This document shows positions 54,953-63,208 of a stretch of 64,000 bases of DNA, in pieces. The notes beneath the pieces were generated by a model, which worked only from the letters and a program-made list of their open reading frames with translations, was not told where the DNA came from and did not search any database. Source of the DNA: G963664835 sp965220775 (GTDB lineage Bacteria; Chloroflexota; UBA6077; FW602-bin22; JBCLEL01); NCBI GenBank assembly GCA_965220775.1, contig OZ244845.1, positions 2,294,001 through 2,358,000 on the forward strand, read 5' to 3'. Position numbers and translations under genes: made by a program. How positions within the stretch are numbered: position 1 is the stretch's first letter; each line of letters begins with the position of its first letter.

Positions 54953-55243
54953 TGGATTTGGGCGCAGGCTACGTCTGCCACGCGCTTTCTGCCGCTCAAC
55001 GGGGAATCCGTTGGCGCCGGCTCCAGCCGCAACGGCCAAGAGACTCTCGAACACTGCCTCGATTTTTCGAACAGCGTGAGTCGGCGGAAGAGGGCCGCCT
55101 GGCAAACCAATCGGGAGCTGTATCGCTGGCCGACCCTGGTATCCTATGGACGCGATAAGGTAATTGACAGCGTTCGGGAGCGTAAACAACAATTGGCGCC
55201 GTCAAGCGTGGGGGTTCTTTGGACGCCCCGCACTTTGAAATAG
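54953..55243 (+). other. Open fragment beside the IS, possible 3' end of an interrupted gene
   Basis: The plus strand is open for 96 codons to TAG at 55241 and reads RFLPLNGESVGAGS, later NRELYRWPTLVSYGRDKVID and SVRERKQQLAP, a protein-like composition without repeats. There is no start codon with a ribosome site, and the frame continues back into the transposon end. I do not recognise a family. It may be the tail of a gene cut by the IS, or chance. The rest of 54893-55286 has nothing else I can support, apart from the GGAGGATCG site before 55287. Confidence 0.3.
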
Positions 55244-55286
55244 GAAATGTCGGCTCACAAGGAAAAACGGGCCGGGTGGAGGATCG

Positions 55287-56288
55287 GTGAACAGAGAGAA
55301 CCTGAACTGGTCCGTAATTGGAGCCGCGGCCATCGCCAGGCAAATGATTCCGGCTATTCAGGAGTCCGCGACCGGGCGCGTCGCCGCAATAGCCAGCCAC
55401 AGCGCTGAAAAGGCATCGGACTTCGCGCAACAGTACGGTATCGAGCGGTCCTATGGCTCCTACGACGACCTTCTAGCAGATCCAGACGTCGACGCGATCT
55501 ACAATCCTCTACCCAACAGCGTGCATCTCGAGTGGACGATCAAGTCCGCGGAGGCGGGGAAGCACATCCTTTGCGAAAAGCCCCTGGGCGCTACCGCCGA
55601 CGAGTGCCGCCAGATGATCGAAGCGGCGGCACAGCATGACGTCCTCCTGATAGAGGCGTTTTGGTATCGCTACCATCCGAAGAACCTGCTGGTGAGAGAG
55701 ATTGTCAGCGAGGGCCGGCTGGGCGAGCTGCGCGCCGTGCGTGCGTACCACTACTACGGGCCCTCCAGGAAAGGAGCGTCAAGCATATCTATGTCCAAAG
55801 AGCTCGCCGGCGGCACGCTGATGTTTTCCGGTTGCTACCCAGTGAATCTCAGCAGGTGGCTGTTTGACCAACAGCCGGAAGCGGTCAGCGCGATCTTCGA
55901 GTTTGATCCGCAGCGCGAGGTGGATGTGACGTTCGACGGCCTACTCGACTTCGGCGCCGGCCGACACGGGATAGCCAACAGCTGCTCCAGGCACGCTCGC
56001 ATGACCCGCTACGAGGTCATTGGCGAACGTGGATACGTGGTCGTCGAGCCTTTCCTGGTTCCCGATCACGGCCCTATGACGGTGCTCGTTAACATCGAAG
56101 GAGCAACGACAGAGAGGCAGATCCCGCCGGCCAACGCATATACGTTGCAGACCGACGCATTCGCCTCCTGCCTGAAGGGCGAGGCGCAGTCACTCACCAC
56201 CCCGGAAGACGCGGTGCTTAATATGGAAGTGATCGAGGCACTATTTCGCTCAGGCCGGACGGGCAAGCGCGTGACCCTCCGGGAGTAA
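55287..56288 (+). CDS. Gfo/Idh/MocA-family oxidoreductase
   Basis: 333 residues. N-terminal Rossmann fold LNWSVIGAAAIARQMIPAI, then VDAIYNPLPNSVHLEWTIKSAEAGKHILCEKPLG, with the EKP signature whose Lys takes part in catalysis and cofactor binding, then a C-terminal beta-sheet substrate domain with GGTLMFSGCYPVNLSRWLF. It oxidises or reduces a sugar, inositol or related polyol with NAD(P). GTG start at 55287 follows GGAGG at a good distance. The first glycine-rich motif reads GAAAIA, close to the family's GxGxIA with one Ala. It fits the sugar import and oxidation theme. Confidence 0.92.
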   Translation: MNRENLNWSVIGAAAIARQMIPAIQESATGRVAAIASHSAEKASDFAQQYGIERSYGSYDDLLADPDVDAIYNPLPNSVHLEWTIKSAEAGKHILCEKPLGATADECRQMIEAAAQHDVLLIEAFWYRYHPKNLLVREIVSEGRLGELRAVRAYHYYGPSRKGASSISMSKELAGGTLMFSGCYPVNLSRWLFDQQPEAVSAIFEFDPQREVDVTFDGLLDFGAGRHGIANSCSRHARMTRYEVIGERGYVVVEPFLVPDHGPMTVLVNIEGATTERQIPPANAYTLQTDAFASCLKGEAQSLTTPEDAVLNMEVIEALFRSGRTGKRVTLRE

Positions 56289-56340
56289 ACGACTGAGGAG
56301 GAGGCGACATGACCAGGGTCACAGGAGTTGGAAAGCCCTA

Positions 56341-57021
56341 ATGTGTGGACGATACACCCTGATCGAGGAAGACGGCGTACTGCGCTGGCGGTTCGTGCAC
56401 TACTGGGAGGTGCATCTGCCCCGGCCTTTTCGCTACAACATCGCGCCTACCCAGGAAGTGTTGGCCATTACGAACCATCGCGGGGAAGAATCCGAGGCCG
56501 AGCTGTTCCGCTGGGGCTTGATCCCGTACTGGGCCAAGGACATGCGGATCGGCAACAGGATGATCAACGCCCGGTCCGAGACTCTCGCTGAGAAGCCGGC
56601 GTTCAAGCGCCCGTTCGCCAAGCGCCGCTGTCTCATTCTTGCCGACGGATGCTTCGAGTGGCACCGGCTGCCCGGCGGCAAGACTCCGATGCGCGTGGTA
56701 TTGAAATCACGGGAGCCATTTGCCTTCGCCGGCCTCTGGCATTACTGGAAGCGGCGAAATAGAGACGGCATCCTCTCCTGCTCAATCATTACCACCGAGC
56801 CGAACTCGATGATGGCACCAATCCACAATCCGGTGATCCTGAAGTGCGAGGCCGAGGAGCTCTGGCTGGATCGAACAATTGAGGACACGGACCTGCTGAG
56901 CAACGTCCTTTTGCCCTACGCCCCAGAAGAGATGGAGGCCTACGAGGTTTCCAGAGTGGTGAACCGTCCCGAGAATGACGTGCCAGAATGCGTTGTCCCG
57001 CTGTCTCCGCCAATGCTGTAG
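56341..57021 (+). CDS. SOS-response-associated peptidase-fold (SRAP/YedK-HMCES) protein
   Basis: 226 residues. Starts MCGRYTL, so Cys-2 is exposed after Met removal and can cross-link to abasic sites in single-stranded DNA (family knowledge). Other active-site landmarks: RYNIAPTQ (Asn), RWGLIPYWAKD, INARSETLAEKPAFK, CLILADGCFEWH (Glu), and IITTEPNSMMAPIHNPVIL (His). In most relatives the last reads IHDRMPVIL; here two residues are missing after His. The protein shields abasic sites during replication. It overlaps the next gene by 34 bp. Confidence 0.93.
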   Translation: MCGRYTLIEEDGVLRWRFVHYWEVHLPRPFRYNIAPTQEVLAITNHRGEESEAELFRWGLIPYWAKDMRIGNRMINARSETLAEKPAFKRPFAKRRCLILADGCFEWHRLPGGKTPMRVVLKSREPFAFAGLWHYWKRRNRDGILSCSIITTEPNSMMAPIHNPVILKCEAEELWLDRTIEDTDLLSNVLLPYAPEEMEAYEVSRVVNRPENDVPECVVPLSPPML

Positions 57022-58175
57022 CGGTGGAGGTGGTACTCCTGACTGTGCTCACGGCGTGTGGAACCACCGAAACCGTCATAGTTGAACTTCCGCCGCCCAC
57101 CGAGGCAATCATCCCAACTCATACGGTGGCGCCTGAGCCGACGTCTACGTCGGCGATGCCAGCGTTCGCGCTGATGGCGCCCACGCCCACGGCAGTCGCG
57201 ACTGGGACTCGCCCGTTGAGTTCTCCGACCTCGGAGATTGTTGAGCTCAGCGGGCCAGTGATCGCCAACATACCCGCGGACCTGCCACCCTACGATCGAG
57301 ATGAATGGCAGCATTGGGTCGACCCTGACGGTGACTGTCAAAACACGAGGCACGAAGTTCTGATCGATGAGAGTTCGGTCGAGGTTACCTTCAAGACAGA
57401 CGAGCAGTGTCATGTGCAATCTGGACAAAGGCTCGGCCTGTTTGCCGGAGTCATCGTCGGCGAGACCGGCGCCCTCGACATAGACTATATGGTTCCGCTG
57501 AAGACTGCCCATGTCTCGGGCGGATGGGCCCGGAGTCCAGAGAAGAAAAAGGCCTACGCCAACGACCTCAACGACGCCGACCACCTGATTGCCGTCACTT
57601 CATCGGCCAATCGCTCCACAGGCGCGAAAGGACCCGACGAATGGAAGCCGCCGGACGGAACATACTGGTGCGAGTACGCCCGCGACTGGATTCGCATCAA
57701 GAATGCTTGGGAGCTGACCCTCACTCCAGCCGAATGGGACGCTCTCGTCGAAATGCTTCGAACATGTCCGCCGGAAGTCACAGCGGGCATCGAATGGCTC
57801 GTCGAGTTCAACCTGAGGCCGTTCCCAACTGCTCCGACGGAGACGACGTCAGAGATCGTCATCCTTGAGATGACCTGCTTCACACAACCCGAATGGGTCA
57901 GCATCGTCAATGATGGCATCACCCCTCAGGATATGACGGGATGGCGACTGCACGACGAGGGCGGGAACTGGACTTTCGAGTTTCACAGGGGCTTCGTGCT
58001 ACAGGTTCGGAGCGCCGTCCGGGTCTGGTCATTTGGCCAGGCTCCCGAGGGCCCTGACAGCCTGCATTGGACCAACAGTGCCGTGTGGAACAACAGTGCC
58101 GTGTGGAACAACACAGGAGACACCGCCTATCTCTATGATTTGGCCGGCGGGTTGGTGTCGCATAGGCCTTGTTAA
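56988..58175 (+). CDS. Lipoprotein with altered HNH (DUF1524/GmrSD C-terminal-like) core and lamin-tail-like domain
   Basis: 395 residues. Signal with lipobox: VVLLTVLTACG, Cys-24. A Thr/Pro-rich linker (~25-95) follows. Residues ~140-260 match the extracellular His-Me finger nuclease fold: DIDYMVPLKTAHVSGGWA, YANDLNDADHLIAVTSSANRS, GPDEWKPP, and CEYARDWIRIKNAWELT. In the usual motif DxDHxVPL the His is the catalytic general base; here it is Tyr. From ~285 a lamin-tail-like domain follows (VSIVNDGITPQDMTGWRLHD), with a 15-bp tandem repeat coding NNSAVW twice near the end. It starts within the SRAP gene; the two probably share a transcript. Possibly a DNA-binding or inactive surface nuclease. 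Confidence 0.8.
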   Translation: MRCPAVSANAVAVEVVLLTVLTACGTTETVIVELPPPTEAIIPTHTVAPEPTSTSAMPAFALMAPTPTAVATGTRPLSSPTSEIVELSGPVIANIPADLPPYDRDEWQHWVDPDGDCQNTRHEVLIDESSVEVTFKTDEQCHVQSGQRLGLFAGVIVGETGALDIDYMVPLKTAHVSGGWARSPEKKKAYANDLNDADHLIAVTSSANRSTGAKGPDEWKPPDGTYWCEYARDWIRIKNAWELTLTPAEWDALVEMLRTCPPEVTAGIEWLVEFNLRPFPTAPTETTSEIVILEMTCFTQPEWVSIVNDGITPQDMTGWRLHDEGGNWTFEFHRGFVLQVRSAVRVWSFGQAPEGPDSLHWTNSAVWNNSAVWNNTGDTAYLYDLAGGLVSHRPC

Positions 58176-58240
58176 GCCGCCGCGCTAGGACTGCGCTCCG
58201 GCTTATTGTCTGTGAATCGAATCGGGGAGAGGAGTAGTCG

Positions 58241-59167
58241 ATGGGTGGCGTCCAACGCGCTGAATACTACGTAGAGTTAGCGGAAAGCCTGGGAGACGAG
58301 GATAAGCACGACGAGGCCGAGCAGGCACTGCTTCAAGCGCTAAGACTCGACCCGAGCCTTTCAAAGGTTTACTTCAATCTCGGAGTAAGCCAGGCACTTC
58401 AGGGCAATAATGTTGACGCTGAGCGGTCTTTCAGAAGGTTCACCAGCGAGTTCAATGAAGTACCGATGGGGTATTTCAACCTGGGCCTGACGCTTTCTAA
58501 CCAGCAAAAATATGAGGACGCTGAGGCGGCCTACAGGAGATCCATAGACTTAGGCCTCAAGAGCGGCGACGTCCATTACAACCTGGCAATGAGTCTCATT
58601 GGACAGAACAGAGCCGCTGAAGCGGAACAAGAACTTATCAAAACAGTCGCTCTAGACCCGAAGAACACCAATGCGCATTACAACCTTGGCGTGATACTCG
58701 CTCGAGACAAGGGTGATTACGCGAAGTCGGAGGCGAGTTTTCGCAATGCACTCGAAGTGGATCCTCGGCATCAGCCCTCCCAGTTCAACTTGAGCGTCGT
58801 TTTGATAAAGCTGGAAAAGTGGGCGGAGGCAGAGCCAGGTCTGAGAGCCGCAATTGAGCCGGGACCTAAGAGTTTCTTCGCGCATTATTTCCTGGCAATT
58901 AGTTTGAGCGGCCAAAACAGGCTGGCAGAAGCCGAATCAGCGTTTCGGCGGAGCCTGGAGTTGGAGTCGGATCACGCTGATTCCCACCTTCGCCTGGCGA
59001 CACTCCTACGATTTCGCGGCGACTGGACTGGAGCGGAGTCAGAGTTCAGGAGGGCGATCGAGTTCGATCCGAACGAAGCGCTGGCCTACAACGGGTTGGC
59101 CGACGTGTTGAGAAGAGTTGGCTATCCTGAAGCGGCCAAGAGTGAGGCCCTCTTCTGTTTGGACTAA
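58241..59167 (+). CDS. TPR-repeat protein
   Basis: 308 residues, built almost entirely of about eight 34-residue tetratricopeptide repeats, with the W/Y-x2-L-G-x8-Y-x3-A-F pattern, for example VYFNLGVSQALQGNNVDAE, GYFNLGLTLSNQQKYEDAEA and AYNGLADVLRRVGYPEAAK. No signal peptide or TM helix. TPR proteins bind other proteins in complexes; no catalytic domain is present. ATG preceded by GGGGAGAGGAG. It stands alone, with REP elements just downstream. Confidence 0.9.
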   Translation: MGGVQRAEYYVELAESLGDEDKHDEAEQALLQALRLDPSLSKVYFNLGVSQALQGNNVDAERSFRRFTSEFNEVPMGYFNLGLTLSNQQKYEDAEAAYRRSIDLGLKSGDVHYNLAMSLIGQNRAAEAEQELIKTVALDPKNTNAHYNLGVILARDKGDYAKSEASFRNALEVDPRHQPSQFNLSVVLIKLEKWAEAEPGLRAAIEPGPKSFFAHYFLAISLSGQNRLAEAESAFRRSLELESDHADSHLRLATLLRFRGDWTGAESEFRRAIEFDPNEALAYNGLADVLRRVGYPEAAKSEALFCLD

Positions 59168-59220
59168 CTAGTGAGTCGTGCCCAAATAGCTAATATACGC
59201 CGGGCTGCTCGATCCGCAGT

Positions 59221-59300
59221 CGTAGCGCGTGGGCTTGTCCCACGCTAATTGGTCGGTCCGCCAATCTGGGTCGGCTGAGGACAAGCCTCAGCGCTACATG
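59221..59300. repeat. Inverted pair of ACAAG-loop REP elements (copies C and D)
   Basis: Copy C (reverse, 59221-59245): stem GCGTGGG/CCCACGC around ACAAG on the minus strand, tail GCTACG. Copy D (59274-59300): stem GCTGAGG/CCTCAGC around ACAAG, tail GCTACATG. They point apart with tails outward and 28 bases between them, which include a near-palindrome TTGGTCGGTCCGCCAA. This is the typical REP doublet arrangement, and lies between converging genes. Confidence 0.8.
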
Positions 59301-59349
59301 TACTGGGCACTTTCATTATGGACCGACTGAGCTGAACTGCACGAGATTC

Positions 59350-60435
59350 TTAGCCAGTTATGTTGAACATTCTGGCAGCGTTGCCACCCAGGATAAGGGC
59401 CTTCTCCTCTTCTGATAGAAGCTCAGAGTTGCGTACATAGTTCAACGCCTGCTTATACGTGGACCACCACTGCACAACATATTGGTCGGTGCCCCACATC
59501 ATCTTTTCAGGGCCCAATTCATCGCACAGTCGTCTGATCATCTGCTGAGCTCCCAGGAAGGGGTACTCTCGCCAGAAGGCGAGGAAAAACATCTCGAAAT
59601 ACATGTTAGGACGCTTGAGTAGAGCCATCAGTTCGTCAGGGATCTCATGCTGTTGGGGGGTTCCACGCCTCATGCTAAAGGAGTCCAAGCCGTGAGTAAG
59701 AACCGCCCGGATGTCGGGATGCCGCTCGGCCCAGCGGTTCAACTCGGCTACATGCTCCATAAAGCCCGCGAAACGGTCGATCCGTCGGCTATGGAGATAC
59801 CACCAAACGGGTATCTTCAATTCCCGCACCTTCCGCCACAGCGGTTCAAACTTGGCGTCATCCAAATGATCGGCGTAGTTACTCAGCGCAAAAGGTTCTA
59901 CACTGAAATACAGGCCCTTGTTACCGTGTTCCAGGATGGCCCGCTCCAACCGCTCGTGCTGAGCCGGCTGGTCGGCTTCCCATTCACGGACCTGCGCCAG
60001 GCCAATAAATCGATTCGGGTATTCACTCATCGCTTCGCCGTAGTATTCGTTTAGCGAGCCATAGATATGGTCGTGCTGTAACACGCCCATGTCGACGCCG
60101 ACTTCATCCATCTCAAGGACCATTCTTTCGGGCGGCAATTCGTTATCTTTTCCCAGATGGGGCGGCAAGGCCTGATAAATGTAATCGACACCGTCGACAG
60201 TGATTTCGGCCTGGCCAAAGTGGGTCATCCGAAAATTTACGTCGGGCATATCTTTGAAGTCGTTAGTTGCGAACTGAAAAAATGGTTTTTCCACCAGCGC
60301 GCCATCGGATTTGCGCCGGAAGCTGTTCGAGCCTCGCATGTGGTACTCGAAAAACTTTATGTTCAACCTCGGGTCTTCTCCGCCTGATTCGGTGCCAAAC
60401 GGCGGAAAGATGTGAAAGTGGGCATCAATGATCAT
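59350..60435 (-). CDS. Amidohydrolase-family metal-dependent hydrolase (amidohydrolase 2 type)
   Basis: 361 residues. MIIDAHFHIF at the N-terminus provides the HxH metal ligands; QHDHIYGS and VWWYLHSRRID in the middle, VLTHGLDSFSM, and MWGTDQYVVQWW near the end give the remaining His/Asp ligands of the TIM barrel. Such enzymes hydrolyse or decarboxylate cyclic and aromatic acids. ATG at 60435 follows GAGGAGGC; the frame begins seven codons earlier with no site. Its last ~650 bp plus the 3' flank are duplicated at 61557-62225. Confidence 0.88.
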   Translation of the reverse strand: MIIDAHFHIFPPFGTESGGEDPRLNIKFFEYHMRGSNSFRRKSDGALVEKPFFQFATNDFKDMPDVNFRMTHFGQAEITVDGVDYIYQALPPHLGKDNELPPERMVLEMDEVGVDMGVLQHDHIYGSLNEYYGEAMSEYPNRFIGLAQVREWEADQPAQHERLERAILEHGNKGLYFSVEPFALSNYADHLDDAKFEPLWRKVRELKIPVWWYLHSRRIDRFAGFMEHVAELNRWAERHPDIRAVLTHGLDSFSMRRGTPQQHEIPDELMALLKRPNMYFEMFFLAFWREYPFLGAQQMIRRLCDELGPEKMMWGTDQYVVQWWSTYKQALNYVRNSELLSEEEKALILGGNAARMFNITG

Positions 60436-60575
60436 TCTTATGCCTCCTCGCCTCAAGATGATGACTCGACTGACGCAAAATTGGCTCCAACCCCATACGG
60501 GCCGCCGCGTTCAAAGCGGCAATTCACGTGCTCGCACTCGACCGAACAGAAAGCCTCGCGCTTCACTGGCCAATG

Positions 60576-60703
60576 TCAGCCTTCTAGAAGAAAGGCCAGC
60601 AACTCCCTGGTGGCGCGCTCGGGAGCCTCTTCGGGCATAAAATGGCCGCCTCCAGCTCCTGGAACCTGTCCAGGGAACTCTTCAGGTCCGTCTGGACTGT
60701 CGG
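60576..60703 (-). pseudogene. C-terminal fragment of an alpha/beta hydrolase
   Basis: Directly after the stop of the PhyH gene, the same strand reads SPDGPEEFPGQVPGAGGGHF then MPEEAPERATRELLAFL, ending at TGA (60578-60576). The GGGHFMPEEAPE segment is the loop with the catalytic His of alpha/beta-fold hydrolases and the final helix. Everything upstream of this is replaced by the PhyH gene. A remnant of a lost gene. Confidence 0.72.
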
Positions 60704-61492
60704 CTACTTGAACCCAAGCTCTACAAGCTTGCCCACCATAGATTTGATACGTGGTCGGTCGCTGTATAGGAAAGCGTCGTCGTATAGTCGGCCCGGCTGG
60801 GTGTATTGGTGTGACTTTTGGTAATCCAGGTTGGCCTGGTAGGTGCTGCGCATATAGTCGATGTGATCCTCCGTGGTCGGCTTGGCTTTGACGTTCAATG
60901 TTAACATACGTCGGCCGGTTCGGCCACCGAAGGCGGCATGCCAGGTCTTGTGGTTGAAAAACACCACATCGCCCGGCTGTGATTCTAGCGGGAAGCACGG
61001 AACATTGCGCGGCTCCAGCAATGGTGATGGGCTGGGATCATTCCGTCGCAGCAGCGTCCTCAAGTCGTCGTGTAATGGTAGTCGGTGTGAGCTGGGGATG
61101 ACGCGGAGGCAGCCGGTGTCTTTGGTCACCGGGTCGAGATAGAAAGCAACCTTGATGCCGTCGTAGTAGGTATCCACTGGGGTGTCTGGATGCCAACCGG
61201 TGTCACCGATGTACAGGTTGCTATCCGAGCCGATCCATACAAACCCCGGCCCAAGCAATTGTTCTATTGGCTCAAAGATCCGGTCGTCTTCGATTAACCA
61301 CGGGAATCGCGTTTCCGGTACCGAATATACGCAGTGTCGCTTTTCGCCATCAAACGGCTGCCCTTGGCGGTCCTCAGTCAGGGCTTGATCAAACTTCGCA
61401 CTGATCTCAGCCATCTCCGCCAGCGAGAAGCATTCTCGCATCACTATGAAGCCAAAAATCTCGAAGTAAGCCTTCTGCTCTGCCGAAAGCAT
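60704..61492 (-). CDS. Phytanoyl-CoA dioxygenase (PhyH) family protein, copy 3
   Basis: 262 residues. Fe(II) ligands in GDTGWHPDTPVD (H101, D103) and NHKTWHAAFGG (distal H185), with GRRMLTLN for 2-oxoglutarate binding. KVAFYLDPVTKDTGCLRVIP are the flanking strands. ATG preceded by GAGGGGG. It lies between the amidohydrolase and its truncated copy, and abuts an alpha/beta hydrolase remnant. Likely a substrate-specific hydroxylase in a catabolic set; the exact substrate is unknown. Confidence 0.9.
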   Translation of the reverse strand: MLSAEQKAYFEIFGFIVMRECFSLAEMAEISAKFDQALTEDRQGQPFDGEKRHCVYSVPETRFPWLIEDDRIFEPIEQLLGPGFVWIGSDSNLYIGDTGWHPDTPVDTYYDGIKVAFYLDPVTKDTGCLRVIPSSHRLPLHDDLRTLLRRNDPSPSPLLEPRNVPCFPLESQPGDVVFFNHKTWHAAFGGRTGRRMLTLNVKAKPTTEDHIDYMRSTYQANLDYQKSHQYTQPGRLYDDAFLYSDRPRIKSMVGKLVELGFK

Positions 61493-61556
61493 CGTGTAAC
61501 CCCCTCAATTTCGTTTCAGGCACGGATCCCCAGCTATTCATAACCGAGATTGGTCT

Positions 61557-62225
61557 GACTGAGCTGAACTGCACGAGATTCTTAGCCAGTTATGTTGAAC
61601 ATTCTGGCAGCGTTGCCACCCAGGATAAGGGCCTTCTCCTCTTCTGATAGAAGCTCAGAGTTGCGTACATAGTTCAACGCCTGCTTATACGTGGACCACC
61701 ACTGCACAACATATTGGTCGGTGCCCCACATCATCTTTTCAGGGCCCAATTCATCGCACAGTCGTCTGATCATCTGCTGAGCCCCCAGGAAGGGATACTC
61801 TGGCCAGAAGGCGAGGAACAGCATCTCGAAATACATGTTAGGACGCTTTAGAAGAGCCATCAGTTCGTCAGGGATCTCATACTGTTGGGGAGTTCTACGC
61901 CCCATGCTAAAGCAGTCCAAGCCGTGAGTAAGAACCGACGGTATGTCCGGATGCCGCTCGGCCCAGCGGTTCAGCTCGGCTACGTGCTCCATAAAGCTAT
62001 CGAAACGGTTGATTCGTCGACTATGGATATACCACCACACGGGTATCTTCAACTCCTGGACCTTCCGCCACAGCGGTTCAAACTTAGCGTCATCCAGGTG
62101 ATCCGCGTAGCTACTCACCGCAAAAGCTTCTACACTGAAAGTCAGGCCTTTGTTGCCGTGCTCCAAAATGGACCGCTCTAGTCGCTCGTGCTGAGCCGGC
62201 TGGTCGGCTTCCCATTCGCGGACCT
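61557..62225 (-). pseudogene. Truncated duplicate of the amidohydrolase 3' half
   Basis: Sequence from VREWEADQPAQHERLER (near 62225) to MFNITG and stop at 61582, plus 25 bp of 3' flank, matches 59325-59993 at a constant offset of 2232 with scattered substitutions. Positions upstream of 62225 are unrelated. The frame stays open, but the N-terminal half with the HxH ligands is missing, and no ribosome site precedes the remaining Met codon. The break is abrupt, about 60 bp before the ABC permease stop. Confidence 0.9.
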
Positions 62226-62284
62226 AGCCGATGGGGTCGACGCGTTTCCAAACCCTGTCGTGTCGAGCGCTCACGATGACTCCC

Positions 62285-63208
62285 TTACCCCTTGATCCCG
62301 CTGATCACTACGCCCTGGATGAAGTAGCGCTGGGCAAAGAAGAAGATCACGATAGGCGGTATGGTCATCAGCGTGGCGACGGCCATCATATGTACCCACA
62401 GGACAGGAACGACAGAGACGCCAACGTGGGCCGTCTGCACCCAGGTTGCGAAAGCCACCGCCAACGGCTGGTTCTCCGGCCTGTTCAGATAGATCAATGG
62501 ACCGATGAAGTCGTTCCAGCGGCTCATAAAGGTGAAGATCGCTACCGCTCCCATCGCCGGCAGCGACAACGGCAGGATGATCCGCCAGTAGATACCGAAG
62601 GTCCCGCATCCGTCGATCCGTGCTGAGTCGTCGTACTCCAGCGGAATGCTCATAAAGAACTGGCGCAGAAGGAAGATGTAGAAGGCCCCTCCGCCGAAGT
62701 AGGCCGGGACGATCAGCGGCAGCGGTGTGTCTACCCAGCCAATCATCCGGAAGAGGAGGTACTGCGGGATCAACTCTACGTAATAGGGTATCATCATGGT
62801 GCTCAGCACCAACACAAAGAGCACGTCCCGCCCGGGGAAGCGCAGTCGGGCAAAACCGAACGCTGTCAGGCTGGCAGTCAAAATGGTCCCCACCATAGCG
62901 CCCACCAGGATATACATCGTGACCGCTGTCGACCTAAGCAGAGGGAAGCCGAAGATTGCAACCTGATAGTTTTCCCATATGAGGGGATTGGGAATCAGGT
63001 TGGGTGGAATCACATATGCGTTAGCCTCGGTCTTTAGCGAGGTGGTAGCGAGCCAGACAAAGGGTAGAGCGAATGCGGCGCCCAGAACCAACAATAAGCC
63101 ATAGATCACCACGCTACCAGATAGCCTTCGCCACCTAACTTGCCGGAAGAACCCGGCCTGCCCCGGCCTTCTGGCGGCTATATGAGTATTTACCGATCTC
63201 GTACTCAT
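62285..63208 (-). CDS. Carbohydrate ABC transporter permease, MalG-type (second importer)
   Basis: 307 residues, six TM helices. EAA loop DDSARIDGCGTFGIYWRIILPLSLPAM; C-terminus FIQGVVISGIKG. It resembles the permeases at 24097 and 25949 but is clearly a separate lineage, with a charged leader (NTHIAARRPGQAG). ATG at 63208 overlaps the stop of the upstream permease (ATGA), so translation is coupled. A longer upstream frame exists but runs through the preceding gene in another frame. It lies in a minus-strand sugar importer whose start is beyond the window. Confidence 0.92.
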   Translation of the reverse strand: MSTRSVNTHIAARRPGQAGFFRQVRWRRLSGSVVIYGLLLVLGAAFALPFVWLATTSLKTEANAYVIPPNLIPNPLIWENYQVAIFGFPLLRSTAVTMYILVGAMVGTILTASLTAFGFARLRFPGRDVLFVLVLSTMMIPYYVELIPQYLLFRMIGWVDTPLPLIVPAYFGGGAFYIFLLRQFFMSIPLEYDDSARIDGCGTFGIYWRIILPLSLPAMGAVAIFTFMSRWNDFIGPLIYLNRPENQPLAVAFATWVQTAHVGVSVVPVLWVHMMAVATLMTIPPIVIFFFAQRYFIQGVVISGIKG

